36,019 nt of DNA. Origin: an uncultured Oxalobacteraceae bacterium. Its GTDB lineage: Bacteria > Pseudomonadota > Gammaproteobacteria > Burkholderiales > Burkholderiaceae. The stretch covers positions 1 through 36,019 of the forward strand of contig CAMLIL010000058.1 in NCBI GenBank assembly GCA_946480015.1, given 5' to 3'. The position numbers were made by a program, and so were the translations under genes. Shown piece by piece: positions 9,450 through 16,924 of the stretch; position 1 is the first letter of the stretch; each line of letters begins with the position of its first letter. Under the pieces are notes generated by a model. It had not been told where the DNA came from. It saw only the letters and a list, made by a program, of their open reading frames with translations, and searched no databases.

Positions 9450-10229
9450 ATGCCGAAATTTGCAGCCAACCTGACGATGCTGTTCAACGAAGTCAGTTTC
9501 CTCGACCGTTTTGCGGCCGCCCGCGCCAACGGTTTCGACGCGGTCGAGTTCCTGTTTCCCTATGCTTTCGAGGCCGGGCAGATTGCCAGCCGCCTGGCGC
9601 GCTACGACCTGCGCCTGGCGCTGTTCAATCTGCCGGCGGGCGACTGGAATGGCGGCGACCGTGGCATGGCCTGCGATCCGCGCCGTACCGACGAGTTTCG
9701 CGACGGCGTCGAACTGGCGCTGGAATATGCCGAGGAACTGGAGGTGAGCCAGCTGCACTGTCTGGCGGGCATCTTGCCGCCCAACCTCAGCCCGGAGCTG
9801 GCGCGCGCGACCTATCTCGACAATCTGCGCCACGCCGCCGCGCGCCTGCAAACCCATGACATCGACCTGCTGATCGAGCCGATCAACCACTTCGATATCC
9901 CCGGCTATTTCCTGACCGGCAGCGCGCAGGCTGCGGCGGTGATCGAGGAATGCGGCGCCGACAATTTGTATCTTCAATACGACGTGTATCACATGCAGCG
10001 CATGGAAGGCGAACTGGGCGCGACGCTGCGCGCGCGCCTGCCGCTGATCCGCCACATCCAGATCGCCGACAACCCCGGTCGCCATGAACCGGGCAGCGGT
10101 GAAATCAATTTCCGCTATCTGTTCCGTCTGCTCGACGAACTCGGCTACGGCGGCTGGGTCGGCTGCGAATACGTGCCGGCGGCCGAGACTGTGGCGGGTT
10201 TGGCCTGGCGGGAGGAACTGGCAGGCTAG
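9450..10229 (+). CDS. hyi: hydroxypyruvate isomerase
   Basis: A 259-residue TIM-barrel sugar isomerase of the AP endonuclease 2 superfamily. Hyi interconverts hydroxypyruvate and tartronate semialdehyde in glyoxylate and C2-C3 acid metabolism. The opening PKFAANLTMLFNEVSFLDRF is family-typical, as are FNLPAGDWNGGDRG and the metal/acid region LLIEPINHFDIPGYFL. HIQIADNPGRHEPGSGEINF, and VGCEYVPA with the second catalytic Glu, complete the signature. Length is normal. No glyoxylate carboligase (gcl) or tartronate semialdehyde reductase (glxR) is adjacent, so the gene is away from the usual glyoxylate cluster. The related OtnI function (2-oxo-tetronate isomerase) is an alternative. Confidence 0.88.
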   Translation: MPKFAANLTMLFNEVSFLDRFAAARANGFDAVEFLFPYAFEAGQIASRLARYDLRLALFNLPAGDWNGGDRGMACDPRRTDEFRDGVELALEYAEELEVSQLHCLAGILPPNLSPELARATYLDNLRHAAARLQTHDIDLLIEPINHFDIPGYFLTGSAQAAAVIEECGADNLYLQYDVYHMQRMEGELGATLRARLPLIRHIQIADNPGRHEPGSGEINFRYLFRLLDELGYGGWVGCEYVPAAETVAGLAWREELAG

Positions 10230-10292
10230 GGAAATGTGGACAGCGGCGGCGAACTTGTGCAACATAGCCATTTTACTAACACAGGAGCCGTC

Positions 10293-10658
10293 ATGATCCA
10301 GGGACTACGTACTGCCAGTTACCCCGTCACCAATCTTTCCGAAGCGACCGCCTGGTACACCCAAGTACTGGGCGTGGCGCCGTATTTCAACGAACCTTTC
10401 TATGTCGGTTTCAATGTCTGCGGTTTCGAACTGGGCTTGATACCGGACGGCACGCCCGGCGCGGTCGGCGCCACCGCCTACTGGGGCACGCTGGACGCCG
10501 AAGCCGAGTTCCAGCGTCTGCTCAGCCTGGGCGCCGTGGCCGATACCCCGGTGACCGATGTGGGCGGCGGCATCAAGATCGGCACCGTGCTCGATCCTTA
10601 CGGCAACCAGTTCGGCGTGATCGAAAACCCGCACTTCGACATCGCCACGGCCAGCTGA
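10293..10658 (+). CDS. VOC family (glyoxalase/dioxygenase fold) protein
   Basis: A 121-residue single-domain VOC protein. The ATG at 10293 follows CAGGAG at 10282-10287. The typical beta-alpha-beta-beta-beta pattern is visible: LRTASYPVTNLSEATAWYTQVLGV at the start, a central GFELGLIPDG strand, and the closing KIGTVLDPYGNQFGVIENPHF. That last motif places the metal-binding Glu of glyoxalase-like proteins near residue 112. Single-domain VOC proteins dimerise and bind a metal; members include lyases, bleomycin-binding proteins and dioxygenases, and the specific reaction cannot be told. It follows hyi by 63 bp on the same strand and may share a transcript. Confidence 0.85.
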   Translation: MIQGLRTASYPVTNLSEATAWYTQVLGVAPYFNEPFYVGFNVCGFELGLIPDGTPGAVGATAYWGTLDAEAEFQRLLSLGAVADTPVTDVGGGIKIGTVLDPYGNQFGVIENPHFDIATAS

Positions 10659-10735
10659 GTTGAGGATAAGCAATATCCAGGCATTCCAGTGAGCAACAAT
10701 AGCTCGTCCGGCGCCGGCCTTTCAGAAAGGAAATC

Positions 10736-11587
10736 ATGTCACTGCAAAAATCCTTTGCCAGCCTTGCGCTGGCCTTCGCCAGCCTGTTGCTCAGCGGCTG
10801 CGCCTCCAATGTCAGCCTGCAGGAAGTGCGCGACTTCGCCGATGCGTCGGCGCGTCTGGGCGCCTATTCGGAATTGTCCGGCCGCTACCGTGACACCTAT
10901 CTGCGCGAGCAACCTTACCTGACCCCGGCCGCCGACAAGCTGGCCAAGGAGAACGATGCCAAGCGGCGCGCGGTGTACGAGGATTTCATCAGCGTGCAAA
11001 AGGCGGTGGTGCTGTACATGCAGACGCTGAGCATGCTGGCGGGCGATGCGCGCTACGACCTGACTCCGCAGATCGACGAGCTCGGGTCGGGCCTGAAAGC
11101 CAATGCCGACAGCGGCCTGGAGCAGCGCCATATTGCCGCCTACACCGGCCTGACCCGCCTGCTCACCCGGGCCATCGCCTCCGGCTACCAGGGCCGCAGC
11201 GTCGAGACCATGGTGCGCGATGGCGATACCGATCTGCAGACTCTGATCGAGGGCATGATCACGCTCACGCGGCTGTACTCCAAGACCAATGACAATGAAA
11301 AGAAGACGGTGCTGGGCATCTTCGATGTGGAAATTCCCTTCGCCACGCGGGCGCAGGACCGCATGCTGGTCACCCTGGCCAAGGTGCATTACCTGAACAA
11401 ATCGCAGGAATACAAGCTGATCGACAAACGCTACGACATGGCCTTGCAAGGCTTGAAGAAAGTGTCGGACGGCCACATGAAATTGCGCGATAACCTGAAC
11501 AATATGTCGACGACCGAAGTGCGCAATATGGTGGCGAAATTCGCCCGCGACCTGCGCGTGATCCGCGAAGGCCTGGCCAACAGTTAA
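10736..11587 (+). CDS. predicted outer-membrane or periplasmic lipoprotein, unknown function
   Basis: A 283-residue lipoprotein that I do not recognise. The signal peptide ends in the lipobox LLLSGC, with lipidated Cys22, followed by AS, which favours sorting to the outer membrane. The rest is almost entirely helical and charged, with few prolines after residue 60, for example SLQEVRDFADASARLG, KKVSDGHMKLRDNLNN and MVAKFARDLRVIREGL. This suggests a long helical bundle. AAAGGAAATC precedes the ATG. The next gene (11698) encodes a small helical protein with a membrane segment on the same strand, so the two may act together. A REP-like palindrome separates them. Confidence 0.82.
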   Translation: MSLQKSFASLALAFASLLLSGCASNVSLQEVRDFADASARLGAYSELSGRYRDTYLREQPYLTPAADKLAKENDAKRRAVYEDFISVQKAVVLYMQTLSMLAGDARYDLTPQIDELGSGLKANADSGLEQRHIAAYTGLTRLLTRAIASGYQGRSVETMVRDGDTDLQTLIEGMITLTRLYSKTNDNEKKTVLGIFDVEIPFATRAQDRMLVTLAKVHYLNKSQEYKLIDKRYDMALQGLKKVSDGHMKLRDNLNNMSTTEVRNMVAKFARDLRVIREGLANS

Positions 11588-11597
11588 GCAAGCCCCT

Positions 11598-11664
11598 GTC
11601 GTCCTCGCGCAAGCGGGGACCCGAACCACGCAAGCTCAGCATGGGTCCCCGCTGTCGCGCGGAC
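11598..11664. repeat. REP-like double palindrome
   Basis: GCGGGGACCC (11613-11622) pairs perfectly with GGGTCCCCGC (11643-11652), and the arms extend to 22 bp at 19 of 22 matches. Each arm also folds alone, for example TCCTCGC-GCAA-GCGGGGA. Two REP units in inverted orientation form a BIME-like element. It sits between the lipoprotein gene and the following membrane-protein gene. Confidence 0.7.
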
Positions 11665-11697
11665 GGCAAGTTGAGCGCAGCAATGACGAGGACCATC

Positions 11698-12171
11698 ATG
11701 ACGACAACGCCACCGAAGACTCCCGACGGCCTGGCTACCGCGGCCGAGATCGAAGCGCTGGCCGACCAGTTCACGGCCTGTGCCGATGCCATCCATGCGC
11801 GGGTGGTCAAGGCCGTCACCGCCTACAAGGGCGGCCCGGTACCCGAGGCCGAGCAAAGCGCTGCGCGCGCGCTCATCAACGACGAATTGCTGCTGCGCCA
11901 GCGTGCCGAAGGCTTGTATGCCGACGCCGCCACCCTGGTGGTCAAGTCGCTCGGCAAATCGCAACTGCATGTGATGCAATTGACGGCCGATGCCGCGGAG
12001 AAAATTCGCACGATCACCCACATTGCCCTGGTCACCAGCCTGGTGGGCAGCCTGCTGAGCTTCGCCGGCGCGGTCGGCACCGGCCAGGTGCTGGTCATCG
12101 GCAAGGCCCTCGACAACGTCCGCAAGCACATCAAGGTCATGCAGCCCCCCGCCCCCGCCACACCCGCCTGA
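11698..12171 (+). CDS. small helical membrane-associated protein, unknown function
   Basis: A 157-residue protein of unknown family. I start it at the ATG at 11698 because GAGGA at 11688-11692 is well spaced; an in-frame ATG at 11683 lies within the REP-like tail. The first 90 residues are charged helices (EIEALADQFTACADAIHARVVKA style). A hydrophobic stretch at about 110-135 (HIALVTSLVGSLLSFAGAVG) looks like one membrane segment or a hairpin. The tail is Pro/Ala-rich (MQPPAPATPA). The upstream lipoprotein and this protein form a two-gene unit closed by a strong terminator at 12178. Confidence 0.72.
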   Translation: MTTTPPKTPDGLATAAEIEALADQFTACADAIHARVVKAVTAYKGGPVPEAEQSAARALINDELLLRQRAEGLYADAATLVVKSLGKSQLHVMQLTADAAEKIRTITHIALVTSLVGSLLSFAGAVGTGQVLVIGKALDNVRKHIKVMQPPAPATPA

Positions 12172-12177
12172 ACTCGC

Positions 12178-12215
12178 GGGCGCGCCGGAAGTCAAAGACT
12201 TGGCGTGCCCGTTTT
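12178..12215 (+). terminator. intrinsic terminator of the lipoprotein/membrane-protein pair
   Basis: A long stem starts with GGGCGCGCC (12178-12186) pairing with GGCGTGCCC (12202-12210). It continues, after a GG bulge, as AAGTC-AAA-GACTT. GTTTTC follows. It begins six bases after the stop codon. Confidence 0.75.
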
Positions 12216-12244
12216 CACTCCCTCCGGGACGCGCTACACTACCC

Positions 12245-12263
12245 TGGCGCCACTGTGGCGCCA
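12245..12263. promoter_or_regulatory. perfect interrupted palindrome before the PhnB-like gene
   Basis: TGGCGCCAC-T-GTGGCGCCA is a perfect 9+1+9 inverted repeat. It starts five bases after a possible -10 hexamer TACACT (12235-12240) and 31 bp before the ATG. It could be an operator or an mRNA hairpin in the leader. No T-tract follows, so it is not a terminator. Confidence 0.5.
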
Positions 12264-12293
12264 TTCCCGTCCACCTCCACGGAGAACAACAAC

Positions 12294-12713
12294 ATGAAAG
12301 TAGAACCGTACGTCTCGTTCGGCGGCAAGTGCGCGCAAGCGTTCGCGTATTACCAGCAGCATCTGGGCGCGACCAATCCCATGATCATGCCCTTCCGCGG
12401 CTCCCCGGCCGAAGCGCAGGCGCCCGCCGACTGGCTCGACAAAGCCATGCACGCGAGCATCAAGTTCGATGGCCAGACCATCATGGGTTCGGATGGCATG
12501 CCGGGCGAGCCGGCCACGCCCATGCGGGGTTGCTCGCTGACGATCGCGGTCGATACCGACGCCGAGGCCGAACGCATTTTCAAGGCCCTGTCGGACGGCG
12601 GCAATGTCACCATGGAGATGGGGCAGACCTTCTTCGCCAGCCGCTTCGGGTCGGTGACGGACCGGTTCGGCGTGTCGTGGATGGTCATTTGCGAAGGCGC
12701 CCGCCAGGCGTGA
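12294..12713 (+). CDS. PhnB-like VOC family protein
   Basis: A 139-residue protein of the PhnB/3-demethylubiquinone-like branch of the VOC superfamily. It begins with MKVEPYVSFGGKCAQAFAYYQQHLGA, which matches the usual Y-L-x-F-x-G-x-C-x-E-A opening with Gln/Ala changes. The central HASIKFDGQTIMGSD and the C-terminal FFASRFGSVTDRFGVSWMVIC complete the fold. PhnB-like proteins are common, small and mostly of unknown activity; the name comes from the phn operon, not from a proven role. GGAGAAC precedes the ATG. It is followed 12 bp later by the DksA/TraR-type gene, so the two are probably one transcript. Confidence 0.86.
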   Translation: MKVEPYVSFGGKCAQAFAYYQQHLGATNPMIMPFRGSPAEAQAPADWLDKAMHASIKFDGQTIMGSDGMPGEPATPMRGCSLTIAVDTDAEAERIFKALSDGGNVTMEMGQTFFASRFGSVTDRFGVSWMVICEGARQA

Positions 12714-12725
12714 CCGGAGAATGTC

Positions 12726-13088
12726 ATGGATGCGCTCAGCGCGGGGCAATTGCAGCAGCTCAAAGCCGTACTGGAGCGGCGCCGCGACGAGCTGGCCGGC
12801 CTGCATGATTTGAACGTGCCGGCCGGCACCCATGACTTGCCGGTATCGGAAGTGGAAACGTCGCCGGCGGACAAGGCCACCGTGCGTCTGCTCAACGACC
12901 TGGCGCTGGAATCGGCCGGGAACACGGCCAAGCAGCTAAAGATTGTCCGGCGCGCGCTGGCCAGGATCGACGACGGCAGCTATGGCATCTGCGAGGAGTG
13001 CGGTAACGACATCGGCTTTTCGCGCCTCCAGGCGCGCCCGGAAGCGATGCTGTGCATCGCTTGCCAGACGCGGGCCGAACGGCGCTAG
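12726..13088 (+). CDS. TraR/DksA-type C4 zinc-finger protein
   Basis: A 120-residue protein with a helical N-terminus (1-75) and a complete C-terminal C4 zinc finger: Cys89, Cys92, Cys110 and Cys113 in GICEECG and LCIAC. DksA-family proteins bind in the secondary channel of RNA polymerase and tune transcription with ppGpp. True DksA is longer (about 150 residues) and has a coiled-coil tip with two Asp residues. This short version resembles YbiI/TraR-like or general stress (YteA-like) members, so a direct ppGpp role is not assured. It sits 12 bp after the PhnB-like gene and converges with phaB. Confidence 0.87.
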   Translation: MDALSAGQLQQLKAVLERRRDELAGLHDLNVPAGTHDLPVSEVETSPADKATVRLLNDLALESAGNTAKQLKIVRRALARIDDGSYGICEECGNDIGFSRLQARPEAMLCIACQTRAERR

Positions 13089-13103
13089 CGCGCCGTCGCG
13101 GCA

Positions 13104-13850
13104 TCAGCTCATGTGCTGCCCGCCATTGATGGCCAGATTGGCGCCGGTCATGAAGCCGGCCTCGTCGGACGACAGGTAGGCGATCAGCGCAGCCACTTCA
13201 TCGGGCTCGCCCAACCTCCCCATCGGTATTTGCGGCAAGATTTTTGACTGCATGACTTCCTGCGGCACCTGCTCGACCATTTTGGTACGCAGATAGCCGG
13301 GCGAGACAGTGTTGACCGTGACGCCATGGCGCGCCACTTCCAGCGCCAGCGCCTTGGTAAAGCCATGCATGCCAGCCTTGGCGGCGGCATAGTTGGCCTG
13401 GCCGATGGCGCCTTTCTGGCCATTGACCGAGGAGATATTCATGATACGTCCCCACTGTTGCGCCAGCATCGGTTCCAGCGCGTGCTTGCTCATGTTGAAG
13501 ACACTGTCGAGGTTGGTACGAATGACCTCGCTCCACTGCTCCGGCTGCATCTTGGCCAGGGTGCGGTCGCGCGTGATGCCGGCATTGTTGACCAGCACAT
13601 CGAGCCGGCCCATGTCCGCCAGTACTTTTTGCATCATCGCTTCCGACTCGGCAAAGTCGGTCACATCGACTTTATAGGCCGAGAAACGGTATCCCTCGTC
13701 GCGCTCGGCCGCCAGCCACGCCTCGGGCGAGCGATTGTGGGGCGAGTACGTGGCTGCCACCGCAAACCCGGCCCGGTACAGCCGCCGGCAGATCGCCGTA
13801 CCCAGGCCGCCCATCCCCCCCGTTACCAATGCCACGCGTTTTTCACTCAT
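13104..13850 (-). CDS. phaB: acetoacetyl-CoA reductase PhaB
   Basis: A 248-residue short-chain dehydrogenase. PhaB reduces acetoacetyl-CoA to (R)-3-hydroxybutyryl-CoA with NADPH, the second step of polyhydroxybutyrate synthesis. The cofactor loop is GGMGGLG (11-17) and the catalytic residues are Ser140, Tyr154 and Lys158 (YAAAK). PhaB-specific features are NAGITRD, the WSEVIRTNLDSVFNM stretch and the closing INGGQHM. GGGAGG precedes the ATG at 13850; a longer reading frame to 13940 would cross the regulatory region. PhaA and PhaC are not in the window. It diverges from a universal stress gene, and an FNR/Anr-type box lies in the shared region, which fits redox-linked storage metabolism. Confidence 0.93.
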   Translation of the reverse strand: MSEKRVALVTGGMGGLGTAICRRLYRAGFAVAATYSPHNRSPEAWLAAERDEGYRFSAYKVDVTDFAESEAMMQKVLADMGRLDVLVNNAGITRDRTLAKMQPEQWSEVIRTNLDSVFNMSKHALEPMLAQQWGRIMNISSVNGQKGAIGQANYAAAKAGMHGFTKALALEVARHGVTVNTVSPGYLRTKMVEQVPQEVMQSKILPQIPMGRLGEPDEVAALIAYLSSDEAGFMTGANLAINGGQHMS

Positions 13851-13911
13851 GTCGCCTCCCGTGTTATCGTTAGTCCGAGCTGAGAGTCTAGGGCGCACGC
13901 TAGCTGTGCTA

Positions 13912-13925
13912 TTGATAAAAATCAA
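13912..13925. promoter_or_regulatory. FNR/Anr-type binding site
   Basis: TTGAT-AAAA-ATCAA is a perfect match to the FNR/Anr consensus TTGAT-N4-ATCAA. Its centre lies 62 bp before the ATG of the universal stress gene. A possible -10 hexamer near 13944-13949 would place the box close to -41.5, the classical position for activation. It lies 62 bp from phaB in the other direction. Confidence 0.8.
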
Positions 13926-13980
13926 AGCTCGTGTCGGCATTCTTTACATGATCCAGATCAACCACTCACGGGAGATCGCC

Positions 13981-14841
13981 ATGGCCTTTCGCACCATCCT
14001 CGTGCATGTCGACGATAGCGCCGGCGCCGGCGCGCGCGTCGATGCCGCCATCGAACTGGCGCGTCACTGGCGCGCCCACCTGACCGGACTGGCCACCAGC
14101 GGCATATCGCGCACCTTGCTGCCCTCCCTGCCGCCGGAACAGAACGACCCCACCCTGGCCTTGCACCTGGGCTATGTGCGCGAGCAGGCGCGCGCGGCGC
14201 TCGAACGGTTTTCGCAGCGCTGCGCGGCGGCCAGCCTGGCATCGTTCGACGCCCGCCTGGTCGACGATGCCGCCGCGGCCGGCCTTGGCCTGCACGCGCG
14301 CACGGCGGACCTGACCGTGCTGAGCCAGCCCGATCCCCAGCACGCGCCCGGCAATCTGGCCGCCGACGTCGTCTTGCAGGCCGGCACGCCGGTGCTGCTG
14401 CTGCCCTTTGCCCTCGGCGGCGACGCGCTGGTCGTGGCGCATCCGCACGTGATGCTGGCCTGGGATGCCAGCCGCGAAGCGGCGCGCGCCATGCACAGCA
14501 CGCTACCCTTGCTGCATGAGGCGCGCCAGGTCACGCTGGCGACCGTCGACACGGTGCCGCCCAGCCATACCTCGCTCGACGCACGCAGTACCGATCCGCT
14601 GACCTTCCTGGCGCGCCACGGCATTCCCGCCACCCGCGCGCTGCGCGCGCTGGAGGCGCCACGCCTGCCCCACCGGCGCCACCCGGTGGGCGAATCCTTG
14701 CTATCGCTGGCCAGCGAGGTCGGCGCCGACTGGCTGGTGATGGGCGCGTACGCCCACTCGCGCCTGCGCGAAACCTTGCTGGGCGGGGTCACGCGCACGG
14801 TGTTCGATAAAATGACCTTGCCGGTGCTGATGATGCACTGA
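13981..14841 (+). CDS. tandem universal stress protein (UspA family)
   Basis: A 286-residue protein with two Usp domains. The first begins FRTILVHVDDSAGAGARVDAAIELA (1-145) and has a degenerate nucleotide loop. The second begins near HVMLAWDASREAARAMHSTLPLL (about 160) and ends in the ATP-binding signature MGAYAHSRLRETLLGGVTRTV, close to the G-2x-G-9x-G-S/T pattern. Only the second domain is therefore likely to bind ATP. The ATG at 13981 follows CGGGAG; a longer frame reaching 13735 overlaps phaB and is rejected. The perfect FNR-type box upstream predicts induction at low oxygen, as for Anr-controlled Usp genes of Pseudomonas. Confidence 0.9.
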   Translation: MAFRTILVHVDDSAGAGARVDAAIELARHWRAHLTGLATSGISRTLLPSLPPEQNDPTLALHLGYVREQARAALERFSQRCAAASLASFDARLVDDAAAAGLGLHARTADLTVLSQPDPQHAPGNLAADVVLQAGTPVLLLPFALGGDALVVAHPHVMLAWDASREAARAMHSTLPLLHEARQVTLATVDTVPPSHTSLDARSTDPLTFLARHGIPATRALRALEAPRLPHRRHPVGESLLSLASEVGADWLVMGAYAHSRLRETLLGGVTRTVFDKMTLPVLMMH

Positions 14842-14845
14842 TCAG

Positions 14846-15214
14846 CTAATCGCCGGACTGCCAGTCGAGCGCGCGAATCTTGGACACCTGGCGCGCCGCC
14901 AGCAGCGCCCACAGCTGCTGAGCCTGGGTACGGCTGGCGGCCATGCGGCGCGGGCTGGCCAGCGCCAGCTCGCAATCGCGGTCCGACCATTCCTCGAAAC
15001 TGGCTTGGCCGCTGCTATTGATTTCGGCCACATACATCAGGCCATCGTCGTAGCCGAAGCGCAAGGCGGCGCTGCGCGGCTCGGTGCGCACGCCGGCGGC
15101 TTTTTTGTTGGTGTGAGTGTAGAGTTCGGCCAGCACCTCGGCCATCTGCTGCTCGGTCGGCGAGGCGAGCTCGCGCCCATCCGGCCCCGTGAGGGTAACC
15201 CAAGCGTGTGTCAT
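14846..15214 (-). CDS. conserved-looking hypothetical protein
   Basis: A 122-residue soluble protein of unknown function. The start at 15214 is chosen because a strong AGGAGG lies 7 bp upstream, although the frame stays open to 15298. The N-terminus (THAWVTLTGPDGRELASPTE) and the middle (FGYDDGLMYVAEINSSG) look like short beta-rich segments. The C-terminal third (RRMAASRTQAQQLWALLAAR) is helical. There are no Cys pairs apart from one residue, no signal peptide and no membrane segment. It converges with the universal stress gene, whose stop is 4 bp away. I cannot assign a family. Confidence 0.65.
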   Translation of the reverse strand: MTHAWVTLTGPDGRELASPTEQQMAEVLAELYTHTNKKAAGVRTEPRSAALRFGYDDGLMYVAEINSSGQASFEEWSDRDCELALASPRRMAASRTQAQQLWALLAARQVSKIRALDWQSGD

Positions 15215-15405
15215 GTGCCTTCCTCCTGTCTGCGCGGATGGCGTGGACTGTCCTGACGGACCTTCAACGGCGGGTGCGTTGTCGGGATAACCGGTCATTA
15301 ATGCGGATCGGGTAAGCGCATGATACCGAAAAACGCCTGGGGTTCAAGCGAATCGTGAGGGCGTGCGCGTACCGCCGCCATCGGCAGCGGCCGCGCAGCG
15401 GAGCA

Positions 15406-15966
15406 TCAGTGAATCAGGGCCGGGACACTGTTGGGATCGAAATCGGTCCAGTCGCCGTTTTCAATCGTTCCCTGGGCGCGCTCGATGTGATGCGAGCCGA
15501 GTTCGCGCAGCACTTCCAGCGCGCGCGCTTCCTGGTCCGGCTCTTCCAGCGCCACCGCCACCAGCATGCCGGCCAGGCGCGGTTCGGCCTCGTTGGCGGA
15601 GTCGCCGTCGCGCTCGCTCTCGCCAGCCTCTTTCATCTTGGACAGGCTATACAGCGAGCCGACATGCGCTCCGACCAGGCCGCCGACGATCGGTCCGGCC
15701 GGGCCGGTCACGACGGAGGTGACCGCACCGATGGCCGCGCCGACGGCACCGCCGGTCAGCTCGCCCTGCAGCACCCCGACGCCCGATTCCTTGGCGCCCG
15801 GCGAGAGCACATGGTCGCCGCCCAGCGGCGTCAAATTGTGCTGGCCCGGCTGGCTCAGATAAAACGCCGTGATGTGGTCTTCTGGAAACCCGGCGCCGAT
15901 CAGCTCGCGGCGCGCTTGCTCGGCTTCGGCCTGAAGTTGAAAATGACCTGCGACAATTGTGGACAT
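15406..15966 (-). CDS. glycine-zipper stress protein (general stress protein 17M-like N-terminus)
   Basis: A 186-residue protein. The start at 15966 follows a strong AGGAGG. Residues 1-60 (STIVAGHFQLQAEAEQARRELIGAGF) resemble the general-stress-protein-17M domain, a small alpha/beta module. Residues 75-105 form a glycine zipper (GGAVGAAIGAVTSVVTGPAGPIVGGLVGAHVG) able to insert in a membrane or drive oligomers. The C-terminal part has a second alpha/beta-like segment (AGMLVAVALEEPDQEARALEVLRELG) echoing the first. There is no signal peptide, so it is probably inner-membrane or cytoplasmic. Its promoter carries the shared 18-bp element at 16021-16038, the same as several lipoprotein genes here. 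The function is unknown; a stress role is inferred. Confidence 0.78.
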   Translation of the reverse strand: MSTIVAGHFQLQAEAEQARRELIGAGFPEDHITAFYLSQPGQHNLTPLGGDHVLSPGAKESGVGVLQGELTGGAVGAAIGAVTSVVTGPAGPIVGGLVGAHVGSLYSLSKMKEAGESERDGDSANEAEPRLAGMLVAVALEEPDQEARALEVLRELGSHHIERAQGTIENGDWTDFDPNSVPALIH

Positions 15967-16020
15967 GCTAGCTTCCTCCTGCATCTATGAGCGTTCAGCA
16001 TGCCGCGCCGGCGCGCGCTT

Positions 16021-16038
16021 TTCTGTACGCTAACGCAC
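16021..16038 (-). promoter_or_regulatory. shared 18-bp promoter element, site F
   Basis: On the minus strand this reads GTGCGTTAGCGTACAGAA, fitting the consensus GTGCGTnnnCGyACAGAn. It ends 54 bp before the ATG of the glycine-zipper stress gene. A possible -10 hexamer CATGCT lies 17 bp downstream (15998-16003). Confidence 0.6.
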
Positions 16039-16050
16039 GATGCATGGCCG

Positions 16051-16911
16051 CTATTGCCACTGGCCGTAGGCGAAACCATGCTGGACCGGTTCCGGGGGCG
16101 TCGTCCAGTGGCGCGGATCGACCCGGTAATACTGGTGGAACTGGTCGAACAGCTCGGGGTGGCGCTCGGCCAGCTGATACGGTTTCTCGAAGAAGGTTTC
16201 CGTGGCGACAGCGAAAAACTCGGCCGGACTGCTGGCGCCATAATGGTCGAGCACGCTGTGCTGCTGGAACATGACGTCGTAGCGCAAGCGTTCGAAGGCG
16301 CGCGACAACACCGCTGCCCAGTTGCGGTAACTGGCGCGATTGCCCAGGAAAGGCGCGCCATTGTTGCTGCCCGATTCACTGTCGAGCTGGTGCGCGAACT
16401 CGTGCAGCACCACATTCTGGCCATCGGTCCAGTCGGCCGCGCCGCGGCGCACGTGATCCCAGGACAGCACGACGCGCCCGTCGCCCCAGGATTCGCCCAG
16501 CAGGTCCTGGCGCGCCTCGGTCACCACGCCGGCCTCGTCGATCTCCTTGCGCGGCACCACGAAGGCGGTCGGATACACCAGCACGGTGTGCAGCGAGGGA
16601 TAGACCTTGCTCGGCCGATTGAGCAGCAGCATGCAAGCCTGGCCGGCGATGGTGACGCGCACCTCGTCGTCGATCTCCTGCCCTGCGCAGCCGATAAATT
16701 TTTTTTGAAACAGGAATTGCTGAACCAGCCGGCTCAGCTGCAACTGCAGGCCGGGCGCCATGCGTGCATACACGGGAATATTGGCGCGCAGGATGGCTTG
16801 CCAATGCGCCGGCATCGGCTGGGCCAGCGCCCGCCGGAGACGCCAGCCGGGCAAGCCGAGGACGGCGGCAACGGCCACGGCGATGGCCGCGGTCCAGAGT
16901 AGCGCTTCCAT
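16051..16911 (-). CDS. mtfA: MtfA-like M90 zinc metallopeptidase
   Basis: A 286-residue protein of the MtfA (DUF980/peptidase M90) family. E. coli MtfA is a zinc-dependent aminopeptidase that binds the glucose repressor Mlc. The zinc motif HEFAH is at 170-174 in NVVLHEFAHQLD, and a third ligand Glu is likely in SPAEFFAVATETFFEKP. Unlike the E. coli protein, this one starts with a hydrophobic segment (1-22) and looks membrane-anchored. The ATG at 16911 has AAGGAAGAG upstream; a much longer frame to 17154 overlaps the preceding gene and is rejected. It is the last gene of a three-gene operon, 13 bp after the LLM-type gene. Confidence 0.9.
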   Translation of the reverse strand: MEALLWTAAIAVAVAAVLGLPGWRLRRALAQPMPAHWQAILRANIPVYARMAPGLQLQLSRLVQQFLFQKKFIGCAGQEIDDEVRVTIAGQACMLLLNRPSKVYPSLHTVLVYPTAFVVPRKEIDEAGVVTEARQDLLGESWGDGRVVLSWDHVRRGAADWTDGQNVVLHEFAHQLDSESGSNNGAPFLGNRASYRNWAAVLSRAFERLRYDVMFQQHSVLDHYGASSPAEFFAVATETFFEKPYQLAERHPELFDQFHQYYRVDPRHWTTPPEPVQHGFAYGQWQ

Positions 16912-16924
16912 GTGGAACTCTTCC

